Shown in pieces: positions 45,743-54,463 of a stretch of 64,000 nt of DNA. The translations under genes were made by a program, and so were the position numbers. The notes under the pieces were generated by a model, which worked only from the letters and a program-made list of their open reading frames with translations, was not told where the DNA came from and ran no database searches. Positions within the stretch are counted from its first letter, which is position 1; each line of letters begins with the position of its first letter. The DNA is from Bacteroidota bacterium (GTDB lineage: Bacteria > Bacteroidota > Bacteroidia > Bacteroidales > JAAUTT01), in the NCBI GenBank assembly GCA_021779665.1, contig JAJYAG010000005.1:1-64000 (forward strand), written 5' to 3'.

Positions 45743-46225
45743 ATGTTAAACAAAGCAGTATTTTTTGACAGAGACGGTGTAATTAACCGTGAGAGAGGAG
45801 AATATACCTGGAGATTGGAAGATTTCACAATCAACGAGGGATTAATTGAGTTTATGAAATTTGCTCAGGAGAAAGGATATTTACTAATTGTAATTTCTAA
45901 CCAGGGAGGAATTCAAAGGGGGAAATACTCCTTACATGATGTTGATATTGCTCATAATTATCTTAAAGAAGAATTAAAGAAAAACGGTGTGGAACTGGCA
46001 GACATTTATATTTGTCCGCACCACGATAAAACCGAAAGATGTTTTTGCCGCAAACCTCAGTCAATCATGCTGGAGAAAGCAATTGCCCGGTTCAATATTG
46101 ATGTAACTAAATCGTTTTTCTTTGGCGACAGTGCAAGAGATGTAGAGGCCGGAAATGCTGTGAAAGTAAAAAGCATCCAGATAGAACCCAATTCGAGCCT
46201 GCTGAAATATCGGGATTTACTTTAA
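45743..46225 (+). CDS. HAD phosphatase, GmhB/HisB-N type
   Basis: A 160-residue HAD-superfamily phosphatase. The nucleophile and acid/base pair are Asp9 and Asp11 in FFDRDGVIN. The other motifs are VISNQGGI, FCRKPQSIML (motif III region) and FFGDSARDVEAG. The zinc loop ICPHH...CFC is the mark of the GmhB and HisB-N branch. GmhB removes the 7-phosphate of heptose bisphosphate in LPS core or S-layer sugar synthesis; histidinol-phosphatase is the alternative. Its end overlaps the convergent yqgE-type gene by 4 bases. Confidence 0.88.
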   Translation: MLNKAVFFDRDGVINRERGEYTWRLEDFTINEGLIEFMKFAQEKGYLLIVISNQGGIQRGKYSLHDVDIAHNYLKEELKKNGVELADIYICPHHDKTERCFCRKPQSIMLEKAIARFNIDVTKSFFFGDSARDVEAGNAVKVKSIQIEPNSSLLKYRDLL

Positions 46226-46809
46226 TTAAGGCCCGGATTTTCAGGGAAGTTCGACCAGATTTTATACTTTTCTCCTAAGGTGACCATGGTTTCCTTCCAG
46301 ATATTTGTGTTGTGAACCATAATATTATTAGGTTTCACTTCTGTTACCAGCCACGAGTTGCTCTTCAGCTCACTTTCGAGCTGACCTGCCTGCCATCCGG
46401 AATAACCCAGGAAGAACCTTATTTGTGAAGGATGAATTTCGCGGGCAGCAATCATTTCTTTAATAATCTCAAATTCGCCACCCCAGTATATATTTCCAAA
46501 AACATGCTCCGAATTGGGTATTAAATCGCCCAAAGTATGCAAATAATGAATTGTATTTGTACTTACAGGTCCTCCAATTCCCACTGTAGCATTGAATTCC
46601 GGAAAATCTTCTATCACTTCGTTAATGGCAACATCGAGGGTTTTATTCAAAACAAATCCGATAGACCCATCAGGAGTATATTCAGTAAGCAATACCAGCG
46701 AGCGTTTAAAATAAGTATCCTGTAAAAAAGGTTCTGCAACAAGCACCCGTCCCCGCAAAGGCTCCACCTTGTTATACTCTATCTTAAAAATATTAAAATC
46801 CAGTTCCAT
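46222..46809 (-). CDS. YqgE/AlgH family protein
   Basis: A 195-residue protein of the UPF0301 family. It has GRVLVAEPFLQDTYFKRSLV, then TEYTPDGSIGFVLNKTL, GGPVSTNTIHYLHTLGD, and FLGYSGWQAGQLESELKSNS. Family structures are known, but the function is not; AlgH was named for effects on alginate regulation in Pseudomonas. Single gene, convergent with the phosphatase gene. Confidence 0.9.
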   Translation of the reverse strand: MELDFNIFKIEYNKVEPLRGRVLVAEPFLQDTYFKRSLVLLTEYTPDGSIGFVLNKTLDVAINEVIEDFPEFNATVGIGGPVSTNTIHYLHTLGDLIPNSEHVFGNIYWGGEFEIIKEMIAAREIHPSQIRFFLGYSGWQAGQLESELKSNSWLVTEVKPNNIMVHNTNIWKETMVTLGEKYKIWSNFPENPGLN

Positions 46810-46926
46810 ATCCCTAACATTTAATCATCAGCAAATAAGTGAAAAGCTGCAAAAAATGTACCTGTTATTAATCTAAATTACAACAAAATAATAAATGAAT
46901 GAAAAAACTATAACCAATATCACCAC

Positions 46927-48633
46927 TTAAATGTTTCTGAGCTTGCTCTTTTTTATGCTAAACGAGAAATAAACTACTAAACCGGCTATTAACCATATTA
47001 AGAACCTTAACCAGTTCACATACCCTAATTCTGTCATCAAATAAAAGTTTGTCAATAAACCAAGAACCGGAATCAACGAATAGTTTTTCAGATATGTCCT
47101 TATGGTGACAAAAGTACTTAATAGAAAAAACACAAGGTATGGGATTTTATGCTTTAACACTTCCCATTCCTGATTGAAGTTAAGGTAATCACTCAGATTG
47201 TTTCCAGCTATAACAACAAGGGTTATTATAGTTCCGGCGTACAAAAGGGGAATTATATATTTTGCATTTATATAAACCATACGGAACGAACCATTATGAG
47301 GATTTTTATAATGACTAAGCTGTCCCGCACAAACAATAACAAAGGCAAAAAGAGTTCCAATACTGGTAAGGTCAGTAACTTCGGTAAGGTTTAAAAATAA
47401 TGAAGGAATGCCTACAACCAGACCGGTTATGATGGTCGAAAAAGCAGGCGTTCTGAACTTTGGATGGATTTTTCCGAATTTCTGAGGTAACAAACCGTCG
47501 CGACTCATGCTCATCCAGATGCGGGGCTGCCCTAACTGAAAAACCAACAATACACTTGCCATTGCTACAATTGCACTTAAGGCAATGATTCCCGAAAACC
47601 ATGGAAGATTAACTTTTTCGAACACAAACGATAGCGGATCGCCTACGGCAAGTTCCTTGTAGTGAACCATTCCTGTCAACACCAAAGTAATGGCAACATA
47701 TAACAGGGTACAAATAATTAAGGAGTAAACCATTGCTTTAGGTAAATCGCGTTGCGGATTTTTACATTCCTCAGCTGTTGTCGAAATGGCATCGAAACCA
47801 ATATAAGCAAAGAAAACGGCAGAAACTCCCTTAAGCACACCTGTTAATCCGTTGGGGGCGAAAGGTGACCAGTTGTCAGGATTAACGTAAAAACCTCCCA
47901 CAGCAATCACAAGAATAATAACAAATACCTTTAGCAATACCAATATATTATTGGTTCTTTTACTCTCCTTGATACCAACATATACCAGCACCGTAATTAA
48001 AACCACAATAAGAAAGGCAGGTATATCGGCAATTAATCTGACTCCTGAAATCTGTGGAGCCTGGGTCCAGGCGAGGTATGCTTCGCGCAGGTACTGGGGC
48101 AGATTTTCAAGCGACGAGCCGCTTGCAAGCATACCTGCAGCTTCGGTAAAGCCACGGGAAGCGCCAAAAAAATCGGTACACAGATAAAAAGGAATATGAA
48201 TACTAAATCCCTTTAGAAAGCTGGTGAAATAATCACTCCACGAAATAGCAACAGCAATGTTGCCTACTGAATATTCCATGAGTAAATCCCAGCCGATAAT
48301 CCAGGCTATAAGTTCGCCCATGGATGCGTAAGCATAAGTATATGCACTGCCGCTTATTGGTATTTTTGAAGCAAACTCAGCATAACATAATGCCGAAAAA
48401 GAACAGGCAATGGCTGTAAAAACAAATAAAAGAGAAACTGCAGGCCCCCCGTTTGAACTGGCATTGCCAATGGTGCCGAATATTCCTGCTCCAATAATCG
48501 CAGCAATCGCAAATGCAGTTATGTCTTTAAGAGATAAATTCCGGGCGAGCGATGGCTGTCCCTGGTGTTCCAATTCCGAATCGGAGAGTATTTGATCTAT
48601 AGGTTTTTTGCGAAAAAGCTGCTTTAAATCCAC
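46927..48633 (-). CDS. APC superfamily amino acid permease (CAT-like)
   Basis: A 568-residue inner-membrane transporter with about 12-14 helices. The APC signature is at the start: LSLKDITAFAIAAIIGAGIFG, where the GAGIFG unwound helix binds the amino acid. FFAYIGFDAISTTAEECKNPQRD is typical of the cationic amino acid transporter branch. An N-terminal cytoplasmic tail of about 30 residues contains FRKKPIDQILSDSE. Substrate not determined; the branch includes Lys/Arg and broad-range carriers. Confidence 0.9.
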   Translation of the reverse strand: MDLKQLFRKKPIDQILSDSELEHQGQPSLARNLSLKDITAFAIAAIIGAGIFGTIGNASSNGGPAVSLLFVFTAIACSFSALCYAEFASKIPISGSAYTYAYASMGELIAWIIGWDLLMEYSVGNIAVAISWSDYFTSFLKGFSIHIPFYLCTDFFGASRGFTEAAGMLASGSSLENLPQYLREAYLAWTQAPQISGVRLIADIPAFLIVVLITVLVYVGIKESKRTNNILVLLKVFVIILVIAVGGFYVNPDNWSPFAPNGLTGVLKGVSAVFFAYIGFDAISTTAEECKNPQRDLPKAMVYSLIICTLLYVAITLVLTGMVHYKELAVGDPLSFVFEKVNLPWFSGIIALSAIVAMASVLLVFQLGQPRIWMSMSRDGLLPQKFGKIHPKFRTPAFSTIITGLVVGIPSLFLNLTEVTDLTSIGTLFAFVIVCAGQLSHYKNPHNGSFRMVYINAKYIIPLLYAGTIITLVVIAGNNLSDYLNFNQEWEVLKHKIPYLVFFLLSTFVTIRTYLKNYSLIPVLGLLTNFYLMTELGYVNWLRFLIWLIAGLVVYFSFSIKKSKLRNI

Positions 48634-48676
48634 ACTTTAAAATTTAGACGACCAAAATAACCCTTTTTTGGATATT

Positions 48677-51130
48677 CTAATATAGCCGCTTAAATTTAGT
48701 GGGGTGCAAAGTTTGCATCATCTGGTAAATCCGATCGAAAACATCTTCGGCATTGGGGTTGGAAAAATAATCCCCATCTGTTGAATAAGCCGGACGATGC
48801 TCCTCGCCGGTTATGGTCAATGGTGCAGTTTCGAGATATTGAAAAGCGTCCTGTTCTTCCAGAACCTTTTGCAGCATAAATGCCGAGGCTCCTCCGGGAA
48901 CGTCTTCATCGAAAAACACTACTTTATGAGTTTTCTGTACCGATTTCAGAATTGAATGATGTAAATCGAACGGTAACAAGGTCTGGATATCTATAAGTTC
49001 AACCGAGATACCAAATTCTTTTAACTGCGCTACTACTTCCAGGGCGATTTTCACACACGATCCGTAAGTTACCAGGGTCACATCTGAGCCTTCAGTAAGA
49101 AATTCAGGTTCGCCAAGCGGAACGGTAAACTCTCCGATGTTATCAGGACAAATTTCCTTCAAACGATAACCATTGAGGGGTTCGATAACAATTGCAGGAT
49201 CATCGGCCTGCATTAAAGTATTATACATTCCGGCAGCCTGAACCATATTGCGCGGCACACAAACATATATTCCCCGGAGCGAGCTTATCACCATTCCCAT
49301 AGGAGATCCTGAGTGCCATATACCTTCGAGCCGGTGACCACGGGTAGATATGATTACCGGTGCTACCTGCCTTCCTTTCGTCCGCCAGTGCGTGCATGCC
49401 AGATCGTCGCTGAGGGTTTGAAGCGCATACAAGAGATAATCGAAGTATTGAATCTCCACAATGGGGCGCATTCCTCGCAAGGCCATACCAATGCCCTGCC
49501 CCAGAATGGTGGCTTCGCGGATTCCGGTATCAGTAACACGCAATTCACCATACTTAAGCTGAAGTCCTTCGAGTGTTTGGTTCACGCCGCCAATTTTGCC
49601 AACATCTTCACCAAAAACCGAAAGCAAAGGGTATTTTTCAAAAAGCTTATCAAAATTTTCTCTGATAATTTCTCTTCCGTTCAGAATTTGGGAGCCTTCG
49701 GTAAAAACAGGCACTACCTCTTTTACATTCAAAGCTGAACGCGAAGTTTCGTTATGCAAACAACTACTATAATTATCGGCATTCTCATATTCCTTCACCT
49801 GAATCCAGGCACGGAGCCTTTCTTTCATCCCTCCCGGTGCTGCACACCCTGAACAAACCTGCCGGATAACTTTCTTTGCTGCGCTTAGAATATCCTTGCG
49901 GATAGGAAATTTAACGGCCGCGAGTTCAGTAACGATAGCATCAATTTTTGACTGACTCTCCCCTGAAACGCATGTGCAGTTTTTATTCTTTATAAGGCTC
50001 AGAAGCTCTTCCTTTTCCCGAATCAACGGGGTTGTAAATATTTTCCAGCCCTCTTCCCTACCCTTGCGGGCGTCGTCGGCAGCTTTTTCTTCGATGGAGC
50101 CAAGAACTTTCTGATCAGCAAGATTATTCTCCAGCAGCCATTCTTTCATCTTTTTCAGTGGATCAAAATCGGCCTCCCACTCCAGACGCTCTTTGGACTT
50201 ATAACGCTCATGGGAACCCGAGGTGGAATGTCCCAGGGGCTGTGTCAATTCAATTATATGAAACAGAACAGGAACATGGTCGCGACGACAAATCTCAACA
50301 CCTTCTTTAAAGGTATTGACCAGTTCCTGATAATCCCAGCCACGAGCCCTAAATATCTTTATTCCATTATGATGGTCATCCGCTTCAAATCCTTTAAGCG
50401 CTTCTGAAATACTCGATTTGGTGGTCTGATACATTTTTGGAACAGAAATTCCATATCCATCGTCCCATACAGCTATAGCAAGTGGCACCTGCAAAACGCC
50501 GGCCGCATTGATAGTTTCAAAAAAATGGCCTTCTGAAGTTGCAGCATCGCCAATGGTCCCGAAAGCAACTTCGTTACCCTGATCCGAAAGTTTTGTGTAT
50601 TGTTCGAGTTCCTTATTCTTACGGAAAAGCTTAGAAGCATAAGCCAAACCAACAAGTCGGGGCATTTGACCAGCGGTTGGAGAAATATCGCCTGCGGTAT
50701 TTTTCTGTGCCATCAGGTCCAGAAACTCACCGTCGGGAGAATAATTTGCAGATGCAAAGTGATTATTGAAGTTACGTCCGCTACTTGCAGGATTATTTTC
50801 GGTATTGGTTTCGCCATACATCTGAAGAAAAAACTCGGCAGGTGTAAGATTTCCAATGGCTAACATAAAAGTCTGATCGCGATAATAGCCAGAACGCCAA
50901 TCGCCATTACGAAAGCTTTTAGCCATGGCAATCTGTGCCAACTCCTTGCCATCTCCAAAAATCCCGAATTTAGCTTTACCGTTCAGTACTTCTTTACGTC
51001 CAATAACACTGAGATTACGGCTTAACTGAGCCAGATAGTAATCGTCCAGTACTTCATGAATATTGATATCCTTTGATGTTACTCTGCTATTCTTAACTTT
51101 CATTGATAGCTTTGCTGTTGTCTCGTTCAT
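48677..51130 (-). CDS. Fused E1 alpha/beta subunit of a 2-oxoacid dehydrogenase complex
   Basis: An 817-residue ThDP enzyme of the branched-chain 2-oxoacid or pyruvate dehydrogenase E1 type, alpha and beta in one chain. Alpha half (about 20-350): GTIGDAATSEGHFFETINAAG and WDDGYGISVP, the ThDP-diphosphate site with GDAATSEG in place of GDGA. Beta half (about 480-810): FGEDVGKIGGVNQTLEGL, DTGIREATILGQGIGMALRG, VPGGASAFM. The linker carries the cysteines NCTCVSGES and VCSGCAAPGG, which are unusual. No E2 or E3 gene is adjacent. Such fusions are common in Bacteroidota. Confidence 0.88.
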   Translation of the reverse strand: MNETTAKLSMKVKNSRVTSKDINIHEVLDDYYLAQLSRNLSVIGRKEVLNGKAKFGIFGDGKELAQIAMAKSFRNGDWRSGYYRDQTFMLAIGNLTPAEFFLQMYGETNTENNPASSGRNFNNHFASANYSPDGEFLDLMAQKNTAGDISPTAGQMPRLVGLAYASKLFRKNKELEQYTKLSDQGNEVAFGTIGDAATSEGHFFETINAAGVLQVPLAIAVWDDGYGISVPKMYQTTKSSISEALKGFEADDHHNGIKIFRARGWDYQELVNTFKEGVEICRRDHVPVLFHIIELTQPLGHSTSGSHERYKSKERLEWEADFDPLKKMKEWLLENNLADQKVLGSIEEKAADDARKGREEGWKIFTTPLIREKEELLSLIKNKNCTCVSGESQSKIDAIVTELAAVKFPIRKDILSAAKKVIRQVCSGCAAPGGMKERLRAWIQVKEYENADNYSSCLHNETSRSALNVKEVVPVFTEGSQILNGREIIRENFDKLFEKYPLLSVFGEDVGKIGGVNQTLEGLQLKYGELRVTDTGIREATILGQGIGMALRGMRPIVEIQYFDYLLYALQTLSDDLACTHWRTKGRQVAPVIISTRGHRLEGIWHSGSPMGMVISSLRGIYVCVPRNMVQAAGMYNTLMQADDPAIVIEPLNGYRLKEICPDNIGEFTVPLGEPEFLTEGSDVTLVTYGSCVKIALEVVAQLKEFGISVELIDIQTLLPFDLHHSILKSVQKTHKVVFFDEDVPGGASAFMLQKVLEEQDAFQYLETAPLTITGEEHRPAYSTDGDYFSNPNAEDVFDRIYQMMQTLHPTKFKRLY

Positions 51131-51660
51131 GCAAAATTAATCGGTTTACACGTAAATTTATATAAACACTACTTATTAGGATTTGTTGATGAAGCCTAAG
51201 AATAATGCCTCTTATAAATGATTTTTTGATTCAAAACAAACCTTAATATTTTCAACGTATTGTATTATTGTTATTTAAATTTTTGCTCCTTTAAATTACG
51301 AAGAAAAACTTAAGAATACAAACTGTAGGAAACTCATGAAAGTGCTATTACTAATGGATTCTAAGATTCAGTGTGTTATATAACATACAAGGTCATGTAT
51401 TTGGTAATATTAAAATCGTTTACTTTGATTCCGTCAAATAAATAAGTTATTTATCTGACTTGCGTTTAAAAATGAAATAATAAGGACGGAACCTGGAAGA
51501 CAGCATTGCAACTACTAACTAACTACACCGTTTAAATTACAGCCTAACCAGAACATCCAGGTTTCCACCTTATTATTCCGAGAGACTTCCAAAACAAAAA
51601 ATCACAAACTTTTTTAATAATTGCAGCAGGCGTTAACTGACTGATGAATTAAAATAGCAC
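51131..51660. other. 530-base gene-free stretch upstream of the fused E1 gene
   Basis: No supported ORF or recognised RNA lies here. It is AT-rich and contains only a short palindrome tgttatataaca near 51374. The promoter of the fused E1 gene must lie at its left end. Confidence 0.5.
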
Positions 51661-51689
51661 AAAAAAAGTGCGCCGTTTTGACGCACTTT
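51661..51689 (-). terminator. Terminator of the kduI-kduD unit
   Basis: On the minus strand the stem AAAGTGCG pairs with CGCACTTT across a 9-base loop, and the T run continues past the stem. It begins 24 bases after the kduD stop codon. Confidence 0.85.
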
Positions 51690-51712
51690 GATATATTTCT
51701 TTACGATAAAAT

Positions 51713-52501
51713 CTATTCGTTAGAAGGTTTACCGATGGTTGCCAGGATACCGCCATCCACATAAAGAATGTGACCGTTTACAAAATCGGATGCCTTTGAA
51801 GATAAGAATATCGCAGCACCGCTCAAATCCTCAGGATCACCCCAACGACCTGCCGGAGTCCTGCTGATAATAAATTCGTTGAACGGATGGCCGTCAACAC
51901 GGATGGGAGCTGTTTGGGAAGTTGCAAAATAGCCCGGGCCAATACCATTTACCTGGATGTTGAACTTACCCCATTCGGTAGCCATATTTTTGGTAAGCAT
52001 TTTTAAGCCACCTTTCGCAGCAGCATAGGCGCTCACGGTATCGCGACCGAGTTCGCTCATCATAGAACATATGTTAATGATTTTACCGCGCTTACGTTGA
52101 ATCATGTATTTACCCACATGTTTCGACATAATAAATGGCCCTGTTAAATCAATTTTGATAACTTGCTCCCAATCGGCAACTTCCATTTCAACCATCGGGA
52201 TTCTCTTTATAATACCGGCGTTGTTGACAAGAATTTCAATTGGCCCAACTTCCTTTTCAATTTTTTCGATATGAGTTTTAACAGCAGCTTCCTCAGTTAC
52301 ATCAAAAACATAACCATGCACTTTGAAACCAGCTTCAGCGTATTCCTTTATAGCGTTGTCAAGTTTTTCTTTGGAGATATCGTTTACAACAAGTTGAGCA
52401 CCTGCTTTAGCTAATGCCAAAGCCATCGACATTCCTAAACCGTGGGTTGCACCTGTTACCAGAGCTGTCTTTCCCTTTAAACTAAATAATTGTTCTATCA
52501 T
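51713..52501 (-). CDS. kduD: SDR-family 2-dehydro-3-deoxy-D-gluconate 5-dehydrogenase (KduD-like)
   Basis: A 262-residue short-chain dehydrogenase. It has the cofactor motif TGATHGLG at residues 16-23, the NNAG motif, and the catalytic Tyr159/Lys163 in SAYAAAKGG. It pairs with kduI 21 bases upstream, which supports conversion of 3-deoxy-D-glycero-2,5-hexodiulosonate to 2-keto-3-deoxygluconate in pectin or other polyuronide breakdown. Bacteroidota homologues are also labelled gluconate 5-dehydrogenase, the main alternative. Confidence 0.88.
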   Translation of the reverse strand: MIEQLFSLKGKTALVTGATHGLGMSMALALAKAGAQLVVNDISKEKLDNAIKEYAEAGFKVHGYVFDVTEEAAVKTHIEKIEKEVGPIEILVNNAGIIKRIPMVEMEVADWEQVIKIDLTGPFIMSKHVGKYMIQRKRGKIINICSMMSELGRDTVSAYAAAKGGLKMLTKNMATEWGKFNIQVNGIGPGYFATSQTAPIRVDGHPFNEFIISRTPAGRWGDPEDLSGAAIFLSSKASDFVNGHILYVDGGILATIGKPSNE

Positions 52502-52522
52502 AATTTGAATTTTAAAGTCTGT

Positions 52523-53275
52523 TTATTTTAACTGATCGGCTGTAACGCTGTCCATATCACCATAATCGAGGTTTTCACCTGCCATACCCCAAATGAAGGT
52601 ATAGTTGGCGGTTCCGGCAGCAGAGTGAATTGACCATGACGGAGAAAGTACAGCTTCATTATTTTGCATCCAGATGTGACGCGTCTCATCAGTTTTGCCC
52701 ATAAAATGGCAGATAGCCTGTTTTTCAGGAACTTCGAAATAGAAATAAGCTTCCATACGGCGGTTATGGGTGTGAGGAGGCATTGTATTCCAAACACTGC
52801 CTGGCTTGAGCTCTGTCATCCCCATTTGCAATTGACAGGTTTCAACAACTTCTCGAACAAGGAGCTTGTTAATTTTACGGGCGTTTGACAATTCAGGAGA
52901 GCCTGGTTCCATGGTTATAGCATCAGCAAGGGTTACCTTCCGGTTAGGAAAAGATTTATGTGCAGGTGCTGAATTCAAATACAAACAAGCAGGCTTGTTC
53001 TTATCGGCACTTTCAAAATAAACTTCTTTATTACCAGCCCCCAGGTAAAGAGCCTCTTTATAGTTGAGTGTATAAACCGTTCCATCTACAGTTATTGAAG
53101 CAGTACCTCCTACATTAATAATACCCATTTCTCTTCTTTCGAGAAAGAAGGCTGATTTGAGAGGATCGATGGTTTCGAGTTTTAACTTCTGGATGGGCAT
53201 TGCCCCTCCCACCATATAACGATCGTAAAGTGAATAAACCCACTTTACTGTATCGCCGGTAAATAATGCAGGCAC
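52523..53275 (-). CDS. kduI: 5-dehydro-4-deoxy-D-glucuronate isomerase, separated from its N-terminus by a frameshift
   Basis: This frame holds 250 of the expected 279 residues of KduI, which isomerises 5-keto-4-deoxyuronate in uronate catabolism. The metal-binding cupin motifs are intact: MPPHTHNRRMEAYFYF supplies two His and a Glu, and SWSIHSAAG the last His. The frame opens at a GTG codon (VPALFTGD), but the family's N-terminal 28 residues are encoded just upstream in another frame (53277-53361). Adding one T to the TTTT run would join them into a normal-length protein. This is either a real frameshift mutation or a homopolymer sequencing error. Confidence 0.88.
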   Translation of the reverse strand: MPALFTGDTVKWVYSLYDRYMVGGAMPIQKLKLETIDPLKSAFFLERREMGIINVGGTASITVDGTVYTLNYKEALYLGAGNKEVYFESADKNKPACLYLNSAPAHKSFPNRKVTLADAITMEPGSPELSNARKINKLLVREVVETCQLQMGMTELKPGSVWNTMPPHTHNRRMEAYFYFEVPEKQAICHFMGKTDETRHIWMQNNEAVLSPSWSIHSAAGTANYTFIWGMAGENLDYGDMDSVTADQLK

Positions 53276-53276
53276 T

Positions 53277-53361
53277 AAAATTCCTGACGGATCCTATCCG
53301 TTGTATAATGTTTAAAATCCTCAGGGTGAGAAGCGTATCGCAATTCGAAAACAGTATTCAT
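53277..53361 (-). pseudogene. kduI: Out-of-frame N-terminal part of kduI
   Basis: From the ATG at 53361 the frame reads MNTVFELRYASHPEDFKHYT, then TDRIRQEF, and stops at TAG. This matches the KduI N-terminus (the YASHPEDFKHYTT stretch) and would run into LVPALFTGD of the main frame if one base were restored within the AAAA run at 53277-53280 (+ strand). Confidence 0.85.
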
Positions 53362-53375
53362 AAAAGAAATTTTAA

Positions 53376-53395
53376 TTGAACAATCGATTGTTCAA
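53376..53395. promoter_or_regulatory. LacI-type operator before kduI
   Basis: A perfect 20-bp palindrome, ttgaacaatcgattgttcaa, with the central CG typical of LacI-family operators. It lies 14 bases upstream of the kduI ATG and 30 bases after the stop of the nearer lacI gene. Confidence 0.75.
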
Positions 53396-53425
53396 AATTA
53401 GAAAATTATAATTTACTTTTTTATT

Positions 53426-54463
53426 TTATTTCAATTTTTTTGAAGATTCTCTTATAATTAAATCCGGAGTAAGCATTATGCGCTTAGATACATAAGGGTT
53501 TCCGTGTAATTCAAGTTCTTCAAAAAAAAGTTTTGCAGCAGCCTGCCCTACTTCACGACTGTGTTGATCAACTGATGATAACGAAGGCGTAATCATGGAT
53601 GCATAAGGTTCATTGGCGAAACCAACCACAGCAACATCCTCCGGAATCCGGACGCCTTTTTCTTTGAGAGCCATTATAGCTCCCAGCGCTGAAAAGTCGG
53701 AAGCAGAAAAAATACCATCGGGCACGGGTTTAAACTTCAGCATTTTTGCAACTGCTTCTGCTCCTTTGTCCTTAGTGATTGTATCTTTAATGTGCAGCTT
53801 TTCATCATACGGAATCCCATGATCTTCCAGGGCGGCTTTGTACCCTTTGAACCGGTTTGCATAAATACTAACGTTCAAAGGACCGCTGAAATGAACGATC
53901 CGTCGGCATCCCTGCTGAATGAGGTGTGAAGTTGCCATGTGGGCTCCTAACATGTCGTCAATCTCAACTTTGCTTGCATCCACGTTTTGAGTGCTGCGGT
54001 CGAAAAATATCAAAGGAACACCTTTTTCTATGGTTTGATTGAGATGATTAACGCAACTGGTTCCGGAAGCCAAAGAAACAAGTAAACCATCAACTTTACC
54101 ATTAATGAGGGTTTCAACAATGTTTTTTTCTTTGTCTTCCTGATCATAGCTTTGACAAATCAAAACATTGTAACCTGCCTGAGATGCAACATCTTCAATA
54201 CCGCCAATTACCGAGGAGAAGAAGTTACGGTCTATACGGGGTATAACTATTCCAATCGTGTTTCCGTGCCCCTTTCTCAAACTTGAGGCAATAAAATTCG
54301 GCTGGTAATTTAACTTTTCAGCTAAATTCAGAACAGCTTTTTTCATGGCCTGGCTTATACGAGGGTGATCCTGCAAAGCCCTCGATACAGTGGATGCAGT
54401 TGTATTTAGCTGCTTCGCTATATCGTGAATGGTAACTTTGGTTTTTTTTCTGGTCCTGTTCAT
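53426..54463 (-). CDS. LacI family transcriptional regulator (second of tandem pair)
   Basis: A 345-residue repressor. The N-terminal helix-turn-helix and hinge are VTIHDIAKQLNTTASTVSRALQDHPRIS, with NYQPNFIASSLRKG next. The ligand-binding domain (about 65-340) has the periplasmic-binding-protein fold (GIVIPRIDRNFFSSVIGGIE). It overlaps the upstream lacI gene by 4 bases (ATGA type), so the two are translationally coupled. The effector is probably a uronate or its breakdown product, given the neighbours; this is inferred. Confidence 0.92.
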   Translation of the reverse strand: MNRTRKKTKVTIHDIAKQLNTTASTVSRALQDHPRISQAMKKAVLNLAEKLNYQPNFIASSLRKGHGNTIGIVIPRIDRNFFSSVIGGIEDVASQAGYNVLICQSYDQEDKEKNIVETLINGKVDGLLVSLASGTSCVNHLNQTIEKGVPLIFFDRSTQNVDASKVEIDDMLGAHMATSHLIQQGCRRIVHFSGPLNVSIYANRFKGYKAALEDHGIPYDEKLHIKDTITKDKGAEAVAKMLKFKPVPDGIFSASDFSALGAIMALKEKGVRIPEDVAVVGFANEPYASMITPSLSSVDQHSREVGQAAAKLFFEELELHGNPYVSKRIMLTPDLIIRESSKKLK

